This document shows positions 32,601 to 42,599 of a stretch of DNA of 64,000 nt, one piece after another. Made by a program: the position numbers and the translations under genes. The DNA comes from Lantana camara (lineage: Eukaryota > Streptophyta > Magnoliopsida > Lamiales > Verbenaceae), in assembly GCA_037501455.1 (NCBI GenBank), contig CM074862.1:89241501-89305500 (forward strand), written 5' to 3'. Under the pieces are notes generated by a model that was not told the origin of the DNA, ran no database searches, and worked only from the letters and a program-made list of their open reading frames with translations. Positions within the stretch are counted from its first letter, which is position 1, and each line of letters opens with the position of its first letter.

Positions 32601-33534
32601 CACTTAGCATCTGTACATCATTACAGATATGAGTTCCACAACCGGTATCAAGTACCCAAGAACTAGAATTAATAGAAAGATTTACTTCAACGAGAAAGAT
32701 ACCTTTCTTTAGAGTAGCCTTGTACTCTGGGCAGTTTCTCCTCCAATGTCCCGCTTTGCCACAATGGAAGCAAACATCCTCTTTCTGATCACGCTTCTTC
32801 TTTTGGGCCTTCCCCTTCGAAATGCCACCAGTGGGCCTAAGGGGTTTCTTCTTCTTCTTTTGGGCTTTCTTGCCCTTACCTTTAGAAGGCCCAGAAGAGG
32901 AAGATGGAGCATTCACCATCAAAACCTTATTGTCCTTCTTGATCGTGCTTTCAGCAGTCACAAGCTGACTAATCAGCTCAGCTACAGTAGCACCAGCATG
33001 ATTCATGTTGAAGTTAAGGACAAATGGGTTGAATGATGGTGGGAGCGAAGCTAGAAACAAATCCACTGAAAGCTCATCTTTCAGTGGCATGTCCATGGAA
33101 GCAAGTTTCTCAGTAAGGGCAAGAAACTTGAGTCCATATTCATGGACACTTGAACCTTCCCTCATTCTCAAGTGGAACAATTCCTTTGATGTGTTATACC
33201 TTGTAACACGTTCATGAGGGCGGTAAAGTTGCTCTAAGTGGTCGTAAATCTCCCAAGCAAATTCCATGGCCTCATGTTGTCTTTGCAAGTCCGGAGACAT
33301 GTTAGCCAACATAAGGCAACGGGCTTGGAGATTATCATCCTTCCACTTCTGAATCGCGTCCCGCTCGGCCCGAGTGGGAGCCTCCCCTTCGGGATTAGGC
33401 TCCCCTTCGAAGAGAACATAAGTTCTCTTCTCAGAATCTAAAATGATTTTTAGATTCCTCAGCCAATCAGAATAGTTGGGACCAGTCAACTTGTTTGACT
33501 CGAGGATCGATACAAGAGGGTTTTTGGTTGCCAT
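29614..33534 (-). CDS. Copia gag-pol polyprotein, intact (1,306 aa)
   Basis: One frame from ATG 33534 to the stop next to the polypurine tract. Domains in order: gag (1-220), basic Lys-rich linker, zinc knuckle CFHCGKAGHWRRNC (255-268), protease WVLDTGCGTH (DTG 296-298). Integrase has the zinc part HGRLGH/CESC (430-464) and catalytic D491, D554, E590. RT has YVDD at 978-981, and RNase H retains D1151, E1192 and D1230. The order PR-INT-RT-RNaseH defines Ty1/copia. All catalytic residues are present and no stop or frameshift was seen, so the protein could be functional. The sequence is closest in style to Tork/Angela-type plant elements, but lineage is a guess. It is self-sufficient for reverse transcription and integration in the cytoplasm and nucleus. 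Confidence 0.95.
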   Translation of the reverse strand: MATKNPLVSILESNKLTGPNYSDWLRNLKIILDSEKRTYVLFEGEPNPEGEAPTRAERDAIQKWKDDNLQARCLMLANMSPDLQRQHEAMEFAWEIYDHLEQLYRPHERVTRYNTSKELFHLRMREGSSVHEYGLKFLALTEKLASMDMPLKDELSVDLFLASLPPSFNPFVLNFNMNHAGATVAELISQLVTAESTIKKDNKVLMVNAPSSSSGPSKGKGKKAQKKKKKPLRPTGGISKGKAQKKKRDQKEDVCFHCGKAGHWRRNCPEYKATLKKGIFLVEVNLSINSSSWVLDTGCGTHICNDVQMLSEVQQLKEGECVLKIGDGSNVEARALGTIRLDLGSFELVLNKVLYVPSIIRNIISVPILDCEGYETYIKNGKYFIKRNNSSVHIGTLSNGLYLTQNINIMNIQRETKRKRDDKVSAPLWHGRLGHISKNRISKINTLGSFSENDLKELTSCESCLKGKMSKVPFKGTVERATKVLDLIYTDVCGPLSVSTRSNHQYFITFTDDFSRYGYVYLMKYKSEAFEKFLEFQKEVENQTGHKIKALRSDRGGEYLSEEFLNHLKDNGIISQWTPPGTPQLNGVSERRNRTLLDMVRSMMSFTDLPPSFWGYALESAAKILNLVPSKSVPKTPYEMWHGKIPSYSYSRIWGCPAYVKRTVGDKLESRSNLCYFVGYPKESIGYYFYDQSEQKVFVSRNATFLEEPFLKEKQGKIIELEEVQSDPIPPTEETSHSDQPQPITNFDTHENPPLRRSERTPRHPERWYGFFHEISQKDNDPSTYEEALSDSDSEQWIEAMKSEMDSMNSNQVWTLVDLPDGVKPIGCKWIFKRKLGVDGSIAAYKARLVAKGFTQRPGVDFDETFSPVAMQKSIRIMLAIAAYYDYEIWQMDVKTSFLNGDIDKDIYMDQPTGFTFSGSEQKVCKLQRSIYGLKQASRNWNSRFDESVKAFGFIQISNESCVYRKELENSVQFLVLYVDDILLIGNSKDDMKVTKLWLSNQFEMKDLGDASYILGIKIYRDRSRRLIGLSQSMYIDKVLKRFNMESAKVKNLPMSVGTCLSKKMCPKTNLEKERMTHTPYASAIGSIMYAMLCTRPNVAYALSVTSRFQSDPGDGHWAAVKNILKYLKSTKDLFLVYGGQKDLTVEGYCDTSFASDLDDFKSMSGYIFCLNGGAVSWKSSKLTTTADSTTEAEYLAANDAAKEGVWIRNFIQELNVVPSMKDPITVFCDNTGAVAQAREPRSHQRTKHIMRKYHLIRDIIKRGDVLIERVTSAENVADPLTKPLSREAFQGHLQKMGLRVALEWL

Positions 33535-33740
33535 TTCAAAACACGTAGAGAATCACAGAATCTACGACCTAAATGGTAAAATAGAGAACTAGTGAGCATG
33601 CTGAATTATAACGATATACAAAAGACAAGGTCTTTAATCTAATGTAGCTCCCACTGTTTTTCAAAGATCTAGAATTCCCAAAGATCTAAGAGGAACACGT
33701 TTCCCAATGGGTACTAAGATCCTAGGCATTTTACCTCGAA

Positions 33741-34061
33741 CCCACGACTCGCGGACATTCTAAGTAAGAACCCTAGGTAGGTACAACTTACCAATTCTAA
33801 CACCTTTAGAACTCTTAGTAATTGTTTTTGCATCACCTATCCTTCAATATGGACCCACGACTCGTGCGACATCCATATTTACTTAGGCGTTAAGCTAGAC
33901 CCATCAATCATAAGATCATGACCAAAACTTAGTTCGAACGACCCACGACTCGCGGACATCGCCCTTGCTAAAATTGACCACGAAATATTGACCATTTAAA
34001 ATGATTAATTAGGTAACTAAGAACTAATAAGCTCCACTAGCTATCCCACGACTCGCGGACA
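33741..34061 (-). repeat. Iterated 17-bp motif in the copia leader
   Basis: CCCACGACTCGCGGACA at 33741, 33952 and 34045, and a variant (CCCACGACTCGTGCGACA) at 33854. All four positions are conserved in copia element 2 (about 55852-56173). Confidence 0.8.
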
Positions 34062-35314
34062 ATAACTAGCTTTACTTACTAAACTTAAAACCTATTGATG
34101 GAATGCTAGGAATTTAATTCAAAATTTGCATCTCGAATTAAACACCTATTTGTTCGAAATTAGCTTAATATTTAATGGGAATTTTCGAATCAACCGGAGA
34201 GTTGTCCGGTTCGACCTCACCAACATATATGTTATCCAATTTTATTAGTCTTGATTAATGCAAGTACACTTAAATGCATATCAAACAAGCACATAAACAG
34301 ATAACATGTCCTAGCATGATACTAACATGTAATGATCATGGGTTCTACCTATCTTATGCGTGATATGTGGGAGCCACTCCACAATCACAAGTTCTAACAT
34401 ACATGTCACATAAACAGTTTAAATCACATAAGGGAAAGCGGTAACAAAATACGAGCCCTATCTCTATTACATTTAACAATTGAGATTCCCCTCCCTAACA
34501 TTTTGAGGGGTCTTCACTTATGGCCTCCTTGTTACTTGAATGTGGTCCATCTTACTCCATGGGTGCATTGTCTCCAAAATGAAAATAAAACCTCACCACC
34601 TATCTCTACTCTCAAATTACAATAAAAAGAAAAAGACATAAAGTAATAAGGCTCAATCTTCATATTGGCCTTAGACAATTACACGGGGCATACCCCGGCC
34701 TCAAAAAACAGTAATATGGAAAGCCACATAATAAATCACATAACAGTACGCACATAAGTGAGGCTCCAACCTCAATTGAAAAACGCAACTATAGGGCTCC
34801 AACCCCAATTTAAACCATCCATGTGCATAAATTAAAACCATACATAGATCTAAACCCATGATCACCTAACATGCTTTTGCAAGAATTTAAATTTAACCAA
34901 TAAATTAAAATTCTCGTTTCAAGTCCTAATGACTTAAAACACGACTTAGATGCAATTCTTGTTCAAGAGCCTTTTCAATAAAACCCGAAAAACAATAAAC
35001 CAATAAAATTCCAATTAATTTCCAAAATTAATAATTTTATTCTTTCATTATTTTCAGAAAATAAAATTCATAATTTTCCCAAAATCCAAATCGCTTTAAT
35101 TTCTTAAAAATCCCAATTTAATCAAAATTTTAAAATAATTTTATTTTAGCAAAACTGATTTTAAAAGATAAAATTAAAATAAAATTAAATCGGGATTTTA
35201 AGGATCGAAAACACGAAAAACACGAAACACGAAAACGGGCCCGAAAAGGGGCCTAGCCGCGCGAGGCACTTTCGCGCAGCAGCGCGCGCCGCGACTAGGC
35301 GGGCTGGGCAGGCG

Positions 35315-35377
35315 TCCCGCGCGGTTGCGGGACGGGCTGGGCGGGCACGCCGGGACGGCTCCCGCGCGGTTGCGGGA
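35315..35377 (-). repeat. GC-rich hairpin pair in the copia leader
   Basis: The 18-mer TCCCGCGCGGTTGCGGGA occurs at 35315-35332 and 35360-35377; each can fold as TCCCGC/GCGGGA with a 6-nt loop. The surrounding 190 bp are GC-rich within otherwise AT-rich leader. Confidence 0.75.
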
Positions 35378-35711
35378 GGAGCTGGGCGGCAGCGGCGGGC
35401 CTGGGCGTGCGACGTGCTAGCACGCCTAGGCTCGTCCTTTTCGTGTTCCGTTTCGTGTCCAGGTTTCTCAAAACCAATTCAATCCAAAATTAAAAAATTC
35501 GATTTAAACATATTTCAATCAAAACGGTTTTCAAAAACACAATTTAAGAAAACAGTTTCAGAAATTCAAGAAAAATTACAGTTTCGTAATTCAGGCTTTC
35601 TAAAAGAACTCATGAATACCTAATTCGCATCTAAGCCTAAGAATTTCTACCAAATTCAGAATAATTGAGACGAATCAGAAACACGATTAACGAGGTGGCT
35701 CTGATACCACT

Positions 35712-37649
35712 TGTTGGAAAACACGAATCAAAAAGCAGCGGAATTTAAAAATAAAATTTCCCAACAAAAGGACCTTGAACTCGCAATCGTGTAACCAAAT
35801 TCGTAAAGATAGAAAACTTACTTTCCTTTTATTCTTTCTTGAAGCGTTTCAAGCCACCCAAGAACGCTCTTCTCGCGACTTGATCCCCTCTCCTTGGTAA
35901 AGCTCGAATCTTCAAACTTCTAACTTGAAGTCTCTAGACAAAGTCCACCAACTTGATCACAATCTAACTAGTAAGGATGCTAGTTCTCTAGTTAGTGTTT
36001 AGGCTTAACCTAGGGTTTTATTTAATCTTGGAGAAAGGAAGGTGTTCAACACATGAACCAAGAATTGTCTATTATCTCTAAAGGGGAGCATGAGCTCCCC
36101 TATATATAGGAAAGGGGAGGGGCGGCCGAACCTAGTCCTAATGGACAAAGGATTTGGTCCCTCTCTCTCCTATTACTTGATCATCAAGTATTTTCCAACT
36201 TTGATTTTGAATTCTAATTCAAGTCAACTTTTAAGAGAGCTAAAAATATCCAAACTATTTTTGGATAATTTTATACTTTATTTATTATAAAATAAATAAC
36301 TTATTTTTATCTAATTAATTAATTCGTAATTAATTAACTAGATTATTTTCTCCAAAATTAGACTTTCTTTTTAATTCAAAATTAAACCAAAGTCTATTAA
36401 ATAATTAACTAATTAATTATTTAATATATATATAATATATATATATACACACGTATGTGACACGTGTCACTCACGTGAGCCACACGTGTGACTTCACACG
36501 TGTGGAACCCTCTTGGCCCGATTAACTCGTTTAATCATTTTCAAGCCTCAACTCATGTAACCAAGTTGTTGTGTCTGACCCTCTAGGTTCTCAATTCAAT
36601 TAGCAGTGACCCTAATTAATTAATTCACCAATTAATTAATCAGTCCACAGATTAAACGACCATAGTCTAGCAACAGGTGTTTAACCCCTAGCTGAATTGG
36701 AATGTTCGGATTCGACAGAACCTTTAAGTCATTGATTCAAGTGAGATACAATCCTCCTACTTACTATCTCTCAACCAAGATCTAGGGCAAGGGAATAATC
36801 AGAACCCTAATAATCCGATCTTAAAGCTAAGTGCATTTCATATCCATTTGATCTCAATCCAAGAAACCCTTTTCTTGATGTCTTGATCTACTGCCTTGGC
36901 CAAGGACTCCATATGGCATATGAATGACTTACACAATAAGAGATCACTTTGCAAATGCAAGTGTAGGTCCTTTCTTGATTCTCATTCACTTTCATGAGTC
37001 ACTTGTGCAGCCCCAGCATAAGCCTTGAATCAGTTGTCTAAGGCGACACCCTTTAAAGCTTATACCTAAGACTACAGAGTTAACTCATAAAGTGACAAGG
37101 AACCTCAAGTCTAAGGATCAATTAATCACATCAATGACTCGTGAGATATTTCCTAATCTGGAAGTTTCCATTTCCTGAAATAGAAACTTCCTTTCCTATT
37201 TAGGAATGTTCTCACACGGGGCACCTCAGTGAACTTACTTATTAAAGTAAGCACCCTCATGTATCACGCACGTATCAACTATACACTTTCCACCTCCATG
37301 AAACAAGGTGGTCATCTTAAGGGCGTGATCCCACAAGCAAGCCTTAGAGGAGTCAGGTTGACACTCCCACTGTCTGTAGGACTCATCGGCTTGGAGTATT
37401 TTACTAATCATGACTTATGTGATATAGGGCTCGTTTCATGAACCATTTCACCTAAATGGTAGAGTCCTAAAGTCATCAGGATTAGGGGAGTTCTCATACA
37501 TGCACAGCTAAAGTAAACGCATACCAAACAAGAGCATATAAAGAAGTGTTGCCTCAATTCGTTATTTCATTCAAAGATTGTCTGTGATTACAATAAGGAA
37601 AAGTACAAAGCGGATATACAATCGGCTTTCTAGGGCACTATTCCTAACA
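35712..37649 (-). repeat. 5' LTR of copia element 1
   Basis: 1,938 bp, nearly identical to 27646-29597. Differences include loss of one repeat in the CACGTG cluster. This copy drives transcription of the element toward lower coordinates. Confidence 0.93.
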
Positions 37650-37816
37650 CGACCCATATGGTCGGATCGAGATCGATCCATATGTTCGGATCGTGATCGA
37701 CCCGTATGGTCGGATCGTGATTGATCGTTTGGTGTTCGATCGAGTTCGTTCCTGTTTCTTTAATCATTTCATTCAGCACTCCTCTTTTCAAAGAACTAAT
37801 CGATCCGTATTTGCAG

Positions 37817-39368
37817 GTTTGCACATCTTAGCTATGAGTCGATTGGAGCGGCTACGGAAAAACTTGAAGTTGGATAAGAATGACCCCATTCCTCGGGCCG
37901 AGCGGGAGGCGGTCGATCGATCAATATCTGCGATCAATGACTCTCTGCCAGAGCCCCAAGACTTGTCCCAGCGGTCTCGCCGGCAGGCTCCCTCGATCCC
38001 TCGACCTCAAGATCAAGTCCCGGAAGAAGCATACGGGGCAGGGCAGGCATCGGACGCGTTCGAACCCGACCTTGCGGACCCTGAACAAGTAATTAATTTG
38101 GATCACTTAGATCTTTATTTCGACCCCAGCATCAATCTTTATGATCTGACTCTTCTTCAGGAGGCACAACAAGGGGCCGGTAGGCGCTTGTGCAAACGGA
38201 AGAAGAAGGGGCTGGCAGAGGAGGTCGATCCTGAGATCGACCCTGACAGCGGGTCAGACGTGGAAGGGAAGGTGCTCGATTTCCAACAGACTGCCCCACC
38301 GAGGTGGCCGGGCAGGCTCGAAAGAAGGAAAGAAGACGGGTCGTTACGGAACCTCGGGGTCGGTCAACCCGATGTCACCCTGCTGGCCTCACTTTTCAAC
38401 ACAAATTGTGTGATCGAGGAGCAGAAGGCGCTTTTTAAGGAGCCTCGCGACCATCAAAGATATCGCGTCTGCAAAGCCGTTTACAGCGTGAGTACCCCTT
38501 TATCCATTTCCTTCGGTCAATCCAGTTTCGTGTCGTTTTAGTGACCCGATCTCATCAACAGGAACTGATGCCGAGCGTCTACAATGCTTTTCAAAGGGCG
38601 GATGTCTTTGAGTCCGAAATTCTCAAGTACAAGGAGAAATACAAAGCCGCTAAAGCTATGCTGAGGTCGACCAACGCGGAGAGGTTGGCTGAGCTCGAGA
38701 GTCGGCTCGACGAGGTGTTGTCGATGCAGAACCTCAGGGTGGAGGAGGCCCGGGTGCGCGCTGTAGAGTTGCAGAGCTCGTTGGAACGGATCCAGACCAT
38801 GGAGGCGAGTCATGCGGCCGAACTAAGGGCAATCCAAGCTAAAACCAAGGAGAAAGTTCAGCAGGCGAAGGCCGAGGGTTGGGACGCGGGTCGAGCGGCC
38901 GCTTTGGCCGAAGGACAAACAAAGATCGATGCTATGATTGAGTCCTTCCGCAATGCCAAGACCAGGATCGAGCAGTACGCCGTCCGGGAGTTCATTGAGG
39001 GGCCAGCTTTTGACGAGGCGAACTCGGTTATGGGCGGGGCTGACTTGGAGGCCGGCTTTAGGCTTGCTTGTAATCAGTTCAGGAAGCGAGGTATCATCCC
39101 TGAAGGCTTCAGCGACCCAGACATTGGTCTTCAGCACCCCGACCCTTATCCGGAACCGGAAGAGGGGGACCCCGAGCCTCCCGTCGATATCGATTGGCGC
39201 AACCATAAGTACGGGTTTGCGGTCGACATGTCGTTCACAAGAAGGGATAAGAGAGCCCCTGAGTACGAGCTCCCTCCTCCGATCGACATCGAGAGCTTCC
39301 TACCACCGACTCGACGGGGTCGTAATAAGTCTGGTGCCTCGGGCTCTTCTCCGCCTTCGCAGTATTGA
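37817..39368 (+). pseudogene. Antisense ORF exons 2 and 3, element 2
   Basis: Exon 2 (37817-38487) and exon 3 (38562-39368) are joined by a GT-AG intron in frame (VYS-ELMPSVY), and both follow good acceptors (TTTGCAG, CAACAG). Exon 2 is hydrophilic and acidic; exon 3 is a long coiled coil (about residues 10-140, rich in Glu/Ala/Lys) and ends PPTRRGRNKSG. The layout equals exon 3 of element 1 (coiled coil, then acidic tail). The phase to exon 1 does not match without a correction, and copia element 1 (10 kb) lies in the intron between them. Function unknown. Confidence 0.7.
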
Positions 39369-40084
39369 TCTGTTGTTGTTCCCTTCTCTTTTCTTAAGTA
39401 ATTTTGAGACAATCTTATTCGACCCAATGGTTGGGGATGTCGCCGTATTATCATCGCATTGTCTTATTTCAACGAGCTTATCTTTATCTTTGTCACAATT
39501 TTCTTTGGATTTCATGTACGGTGCGGTGGATCATGTCTGATCCCCTTGTGTAATGGGATTGAGTTTGATCCCAAATTGCGTGAGGGATCGAGTTGGACCC
39601 CGTTCGGCCTAAGGGATCGAGATCGATCCATGCTTACGTGGGGTCTGGGTTCGATTCCCTTATGCTTGAGGGATCGATTTCGATCCCATTGCGTTCGGTG
39701 GGATCGAGCAAGATCCTGCGAGGGATCGAGTTCGATCCGATTGGGCATGAAGGGATCAATTTCGATCCCCACTTGTACAGGTTTCGAGTTTGGGTTCCTC
39801 CGTCCTAAGGGTTGTTCATCGTTAGTCCCGTTCTCGTTGGGTCGTTGAACTTGGGGATTTGTAAGTACGAGAAAATAACCAAAAAGAAAAGATTTACAGC
39901 AAATGTGGTTGGGGGGTCTCACTCCCTCCTGATAGCATGATCGTGGATCGAATGCCTAATAAATACACATGATGTAAAAACGGTTATCGAATTTTATCGA
40001 AAGGATCGAACTCGATCCGAAGATGGGATCGGGACCGGGCTTTGAACGTGCTCCGGTTCGATCAACTATACAAGATAGGTTATT
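39369..40084. other. Convergent 3' region of element 2, with GATC palindromes
   Basis: No gene. From 39548 to 39778 the sequence contains about eight GGGATCGA...TCGATCC palindromic units similar to those in the LTR but less regular. Here the antisense and gag-pol transcripts should converge. Confidence 0.65.
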
Positions 40085-42599
40085 TTAAACATAAAACTTC
40101 TTCAGGTTGTGCGCGTTCCAGGGTCTTGGTAGGGGCACTCCGGCCATATCTTCGAGCTTGTACGCCATGTTTTTGCCTACTTTAGTAACCCGGTAAGGAC
40201 CTTCCCAATTGGGTTCGAGTTTTCCCACATGCTGGAGGACCTCTACCTTCTTCAACACTAGATCCCCGATCTGGAATGTACGGGGTCTGACGTGCTTGTT
40301 GTATGATCGTGTTGCGGCCGCCTTGTATTGTTTAATCTTCTGGTATGCGCGTTCTCGCTTTTCCTCAATCAGATCCAAGTCAACGGATTGATTCTCGTTA
40401 TTCTTATCGAGCTGGTACTGACTGACCCGGGCTGTTTCATGTAGTAGCTCCGACGGGATCACTGCCTCCGACCCGTATACCAGGGAGTAGGGGGTTTGGC
40501 CCGTTGCCGTTCTGGGGGTCATTCGATAAGCCTAGAGGACCCCGTTGAGCTCGTCTACCCATGCTCCTAGCTTGGCATCGAGACGGGTCTTCAGATTTTG
40601 AATGATGATCCTGTTGGTGACTTCGGCTTGGCCATTTGTTTGAGGGTGGCCGACGGTGGTGAACCTGAGGTCGATCCCGATGTCTCGACAGTAGCTTTTG
40701 GTGTTCTCGCTCCGGAACTGAGGCTCATTGTCACAGATGAGGACCCTCAGGATCCCAAAGCGGCAGATTATGCTCTTCCAAAGGAAATTTCTTATCACCG
40801 CATCAGTTATCTTTGGGACGGCTTCGGCTTCGACCCACTTTGAGAAGTACTCGACGGCCACTATGGCGAACCGTTTTTGCCAAGGGGCCAGGGGGAAAGG
40901 TCCAATAATGTCGATCCCCCATTGATCGAAGGGCCATGAGACATCGATCGCGATCATGGTTGCGGGATGTGTGTATATGAGGTTATCGTGTTTTTGGCAC
41001 TTGGGGCATTTCATCGAGTGCAACTTTGCGTCTTGGACTAGGGTCGGCCAGAAATATCCGCTTCTTAAGACTTTGCGGGCTAGGGCTCGACCCCCTGAAT
41101 GGTTCCCGCAGTTTCCTTGGTGGATTTCTTCCAGGACATCTTTGGCTTGGTTCAGGCGGAGGCACCTCAGCGGCGGACCTGTGAATGATTTCTTGAACAA
41201 TCTCCCTTCGTGGTCCAGTAGGTAAAGCAACGAGCGATATTTCATCCGCCTTGCCTCTAAGCGGTTTTGGGGTAATGTCCCGTCCTTTAGGTAGGAAACT
41301 AAACTATCCATCCAACACGGCTCCTCCGGGTCGATAGCCGCGACATCGATCCGATCCGTGTCGATGACCCGACCGGGTGAGACGTGAAACGAAATGGTCC
41401 CGTCTCGGGTGCCTTGGAGGCCATTCGCGAGCTTGGATAGCGCATCCGCTCGTGCGTTCTCTTCACGGGGGACTTGCTCGATCCGAAATTCTTTAAATTT
41501 TGAGGCTAACTCTTTAACCATCTTTAGGTAATCCACCATCGATTCTTCCATTGCTTGATATGTGCCGTTGACCTGACCTGCGACAAGCTGGGAGTCGATC
41601 ACGAACGCCAATCTGTCGACCCGATGATCCGATGCGAACCTCAGTCCCGCGATGAGTGCCTCATATTCTGCTTCGTTATTAGTGGCCTTGAAGTCGAGGC
41701 GGATGGTAAAATCGAACTGTGTTCCATCCGAGCTGACTAATGATATCCCTACCCCTCCCCCCTTGGAGGTCGATAAGCCGCCAACGTACATTGTCCAACT
41801 CAAGGGATCGAGGGCGTTCTTTGAAGGCTTCGTGTTCTTTTCGACTAAGAAGTCAGCCAGAACTTGAGCTTGTTGGGCGACGCGGGGTTGGAAAGTGATG
41901 TCGTGTGCACTCAGCTCCACCGCCCATTTCATCATTCGACCCGAGACGTCGGGTTTGGACAAGACCTGCCTGAGAGGTTGATCGGTTAGTACCACGATCG
42001 GGTGCGCCTGGAAATAGGGTCGTAATTTTCGAGTCGCATGTGTCAGTACGAAGACAAACTTCTCGATCTCAAGGTAGTTTTGCTCCGCCCCATGTAAGAT
42101 TTTGCTCAGATAATAGATGGGCATGTGTTTTCGATCCCTAATCGCGACGAGGACCGAACTAAAAGTTTCGTTGGAAAGGGAGAGATAGAGGTACAAGGTC
42201 TCCCCTTCGTTGGGCTTGGCCAACAGCGGTGGAGATGCCAGGTACTCTTTAAGTTGTTCAAAAGCTCTATCACACTCTTCGTTCCATTCGAACTTTTTTA
42301 AGTTTCTCAATATCTTGAAGAAGGGTAGGTTCCGTTCGGATGACCTTGATATGAACCGATTCAGGGAAATGATCCGACCGACCAAAGATTGGACTTGGCT
42401 TATACAATCGGGTCGAGGTATGATCCGTATGGCTTCAATTTTTGCTGGGTTCGCTTCGATCCCGCGTTGGCTAACCATATACCCGAGGAATTTTCCTCCC
42501 TCGACCCCAAAGGTGCATTTGTCCGGATTAAGCTTCATGTCATACCTCCTCAGGATTTCGAAGACGCGACCCAGGTGGCCGATCACAAGGCCGTTTGCT
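40085..42599 (-). pseudogene. RT end, RNase H domains and integrase of element 2
   Basis: The 684-codon frame (from 42586) begins after the YVDD motif and contains YDMKLNPDKCTFGV, then gypsy RNase H and the plant-type RNase H. In the latter the first catalytic Asp is replaced (MYVGGLSTS where element 1 has HTDGSSTS; codon 41780-41782). Integrase has EIHQGNCGNHSGG/CPKCQ, GIDIIGP, ICDNEPQF and NGQAEVTNR. A TAG (40529-40531) replaces the Trp of LNGVLWAYR, and the rest (40085-40522) continues in frame to FYV-stop. A frameshift near 42,590 separates this part from the RT front. Not functional. Confidence 0.85.

Larger units (their letters stand above)
33535..35711 (-). other. Long 5' leader and PBS of copia element 1 (about 2.2 kb)
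   Basis: Non-coding between PBS (35693-35710) and gag ATG. It carries four copies of a CCCACGACTCGCGGACA motif spaced 93-113 bp, an AT-rich middle, and a GC-rich island (35240-35430) with two identical 18-nt hairpins. The same leader exists in copia element 2. Confidence 0.75.
27646..37649 (-). mobile_element. Ty1/copia retrotransposon, copia element 1 (complete)
   Basis: LTRs of 1,952 bp (27646-29597) and 1,938 bp (35712-37649) with TGTTGG...CTAACA ends. A perfect 5-bp duplication CGACC (27641-27645 and 37650-37654). The PBS on minus (TGGTATCAGAGCCACCTC) directly precedes the internal region at about 35693-35710, and the polypurine tract (AAGTGGGAGA) lies at 29598-29608. Gag-pol is a single open frame. 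By eye the LTRs show roughly 15-20 substitutions and a few indels. It sits in intron 1 of the antisense ORF of element 2. Confidence 0.95.

Noticed and set aside
27646..37649. Possibility that the long copia LTR holds a separate gene (66-70-codon frames repeated in each LTR)
   Set aside because: The frames occur identically in every LTR copy and have no domain or start context; they are LTR sequence.
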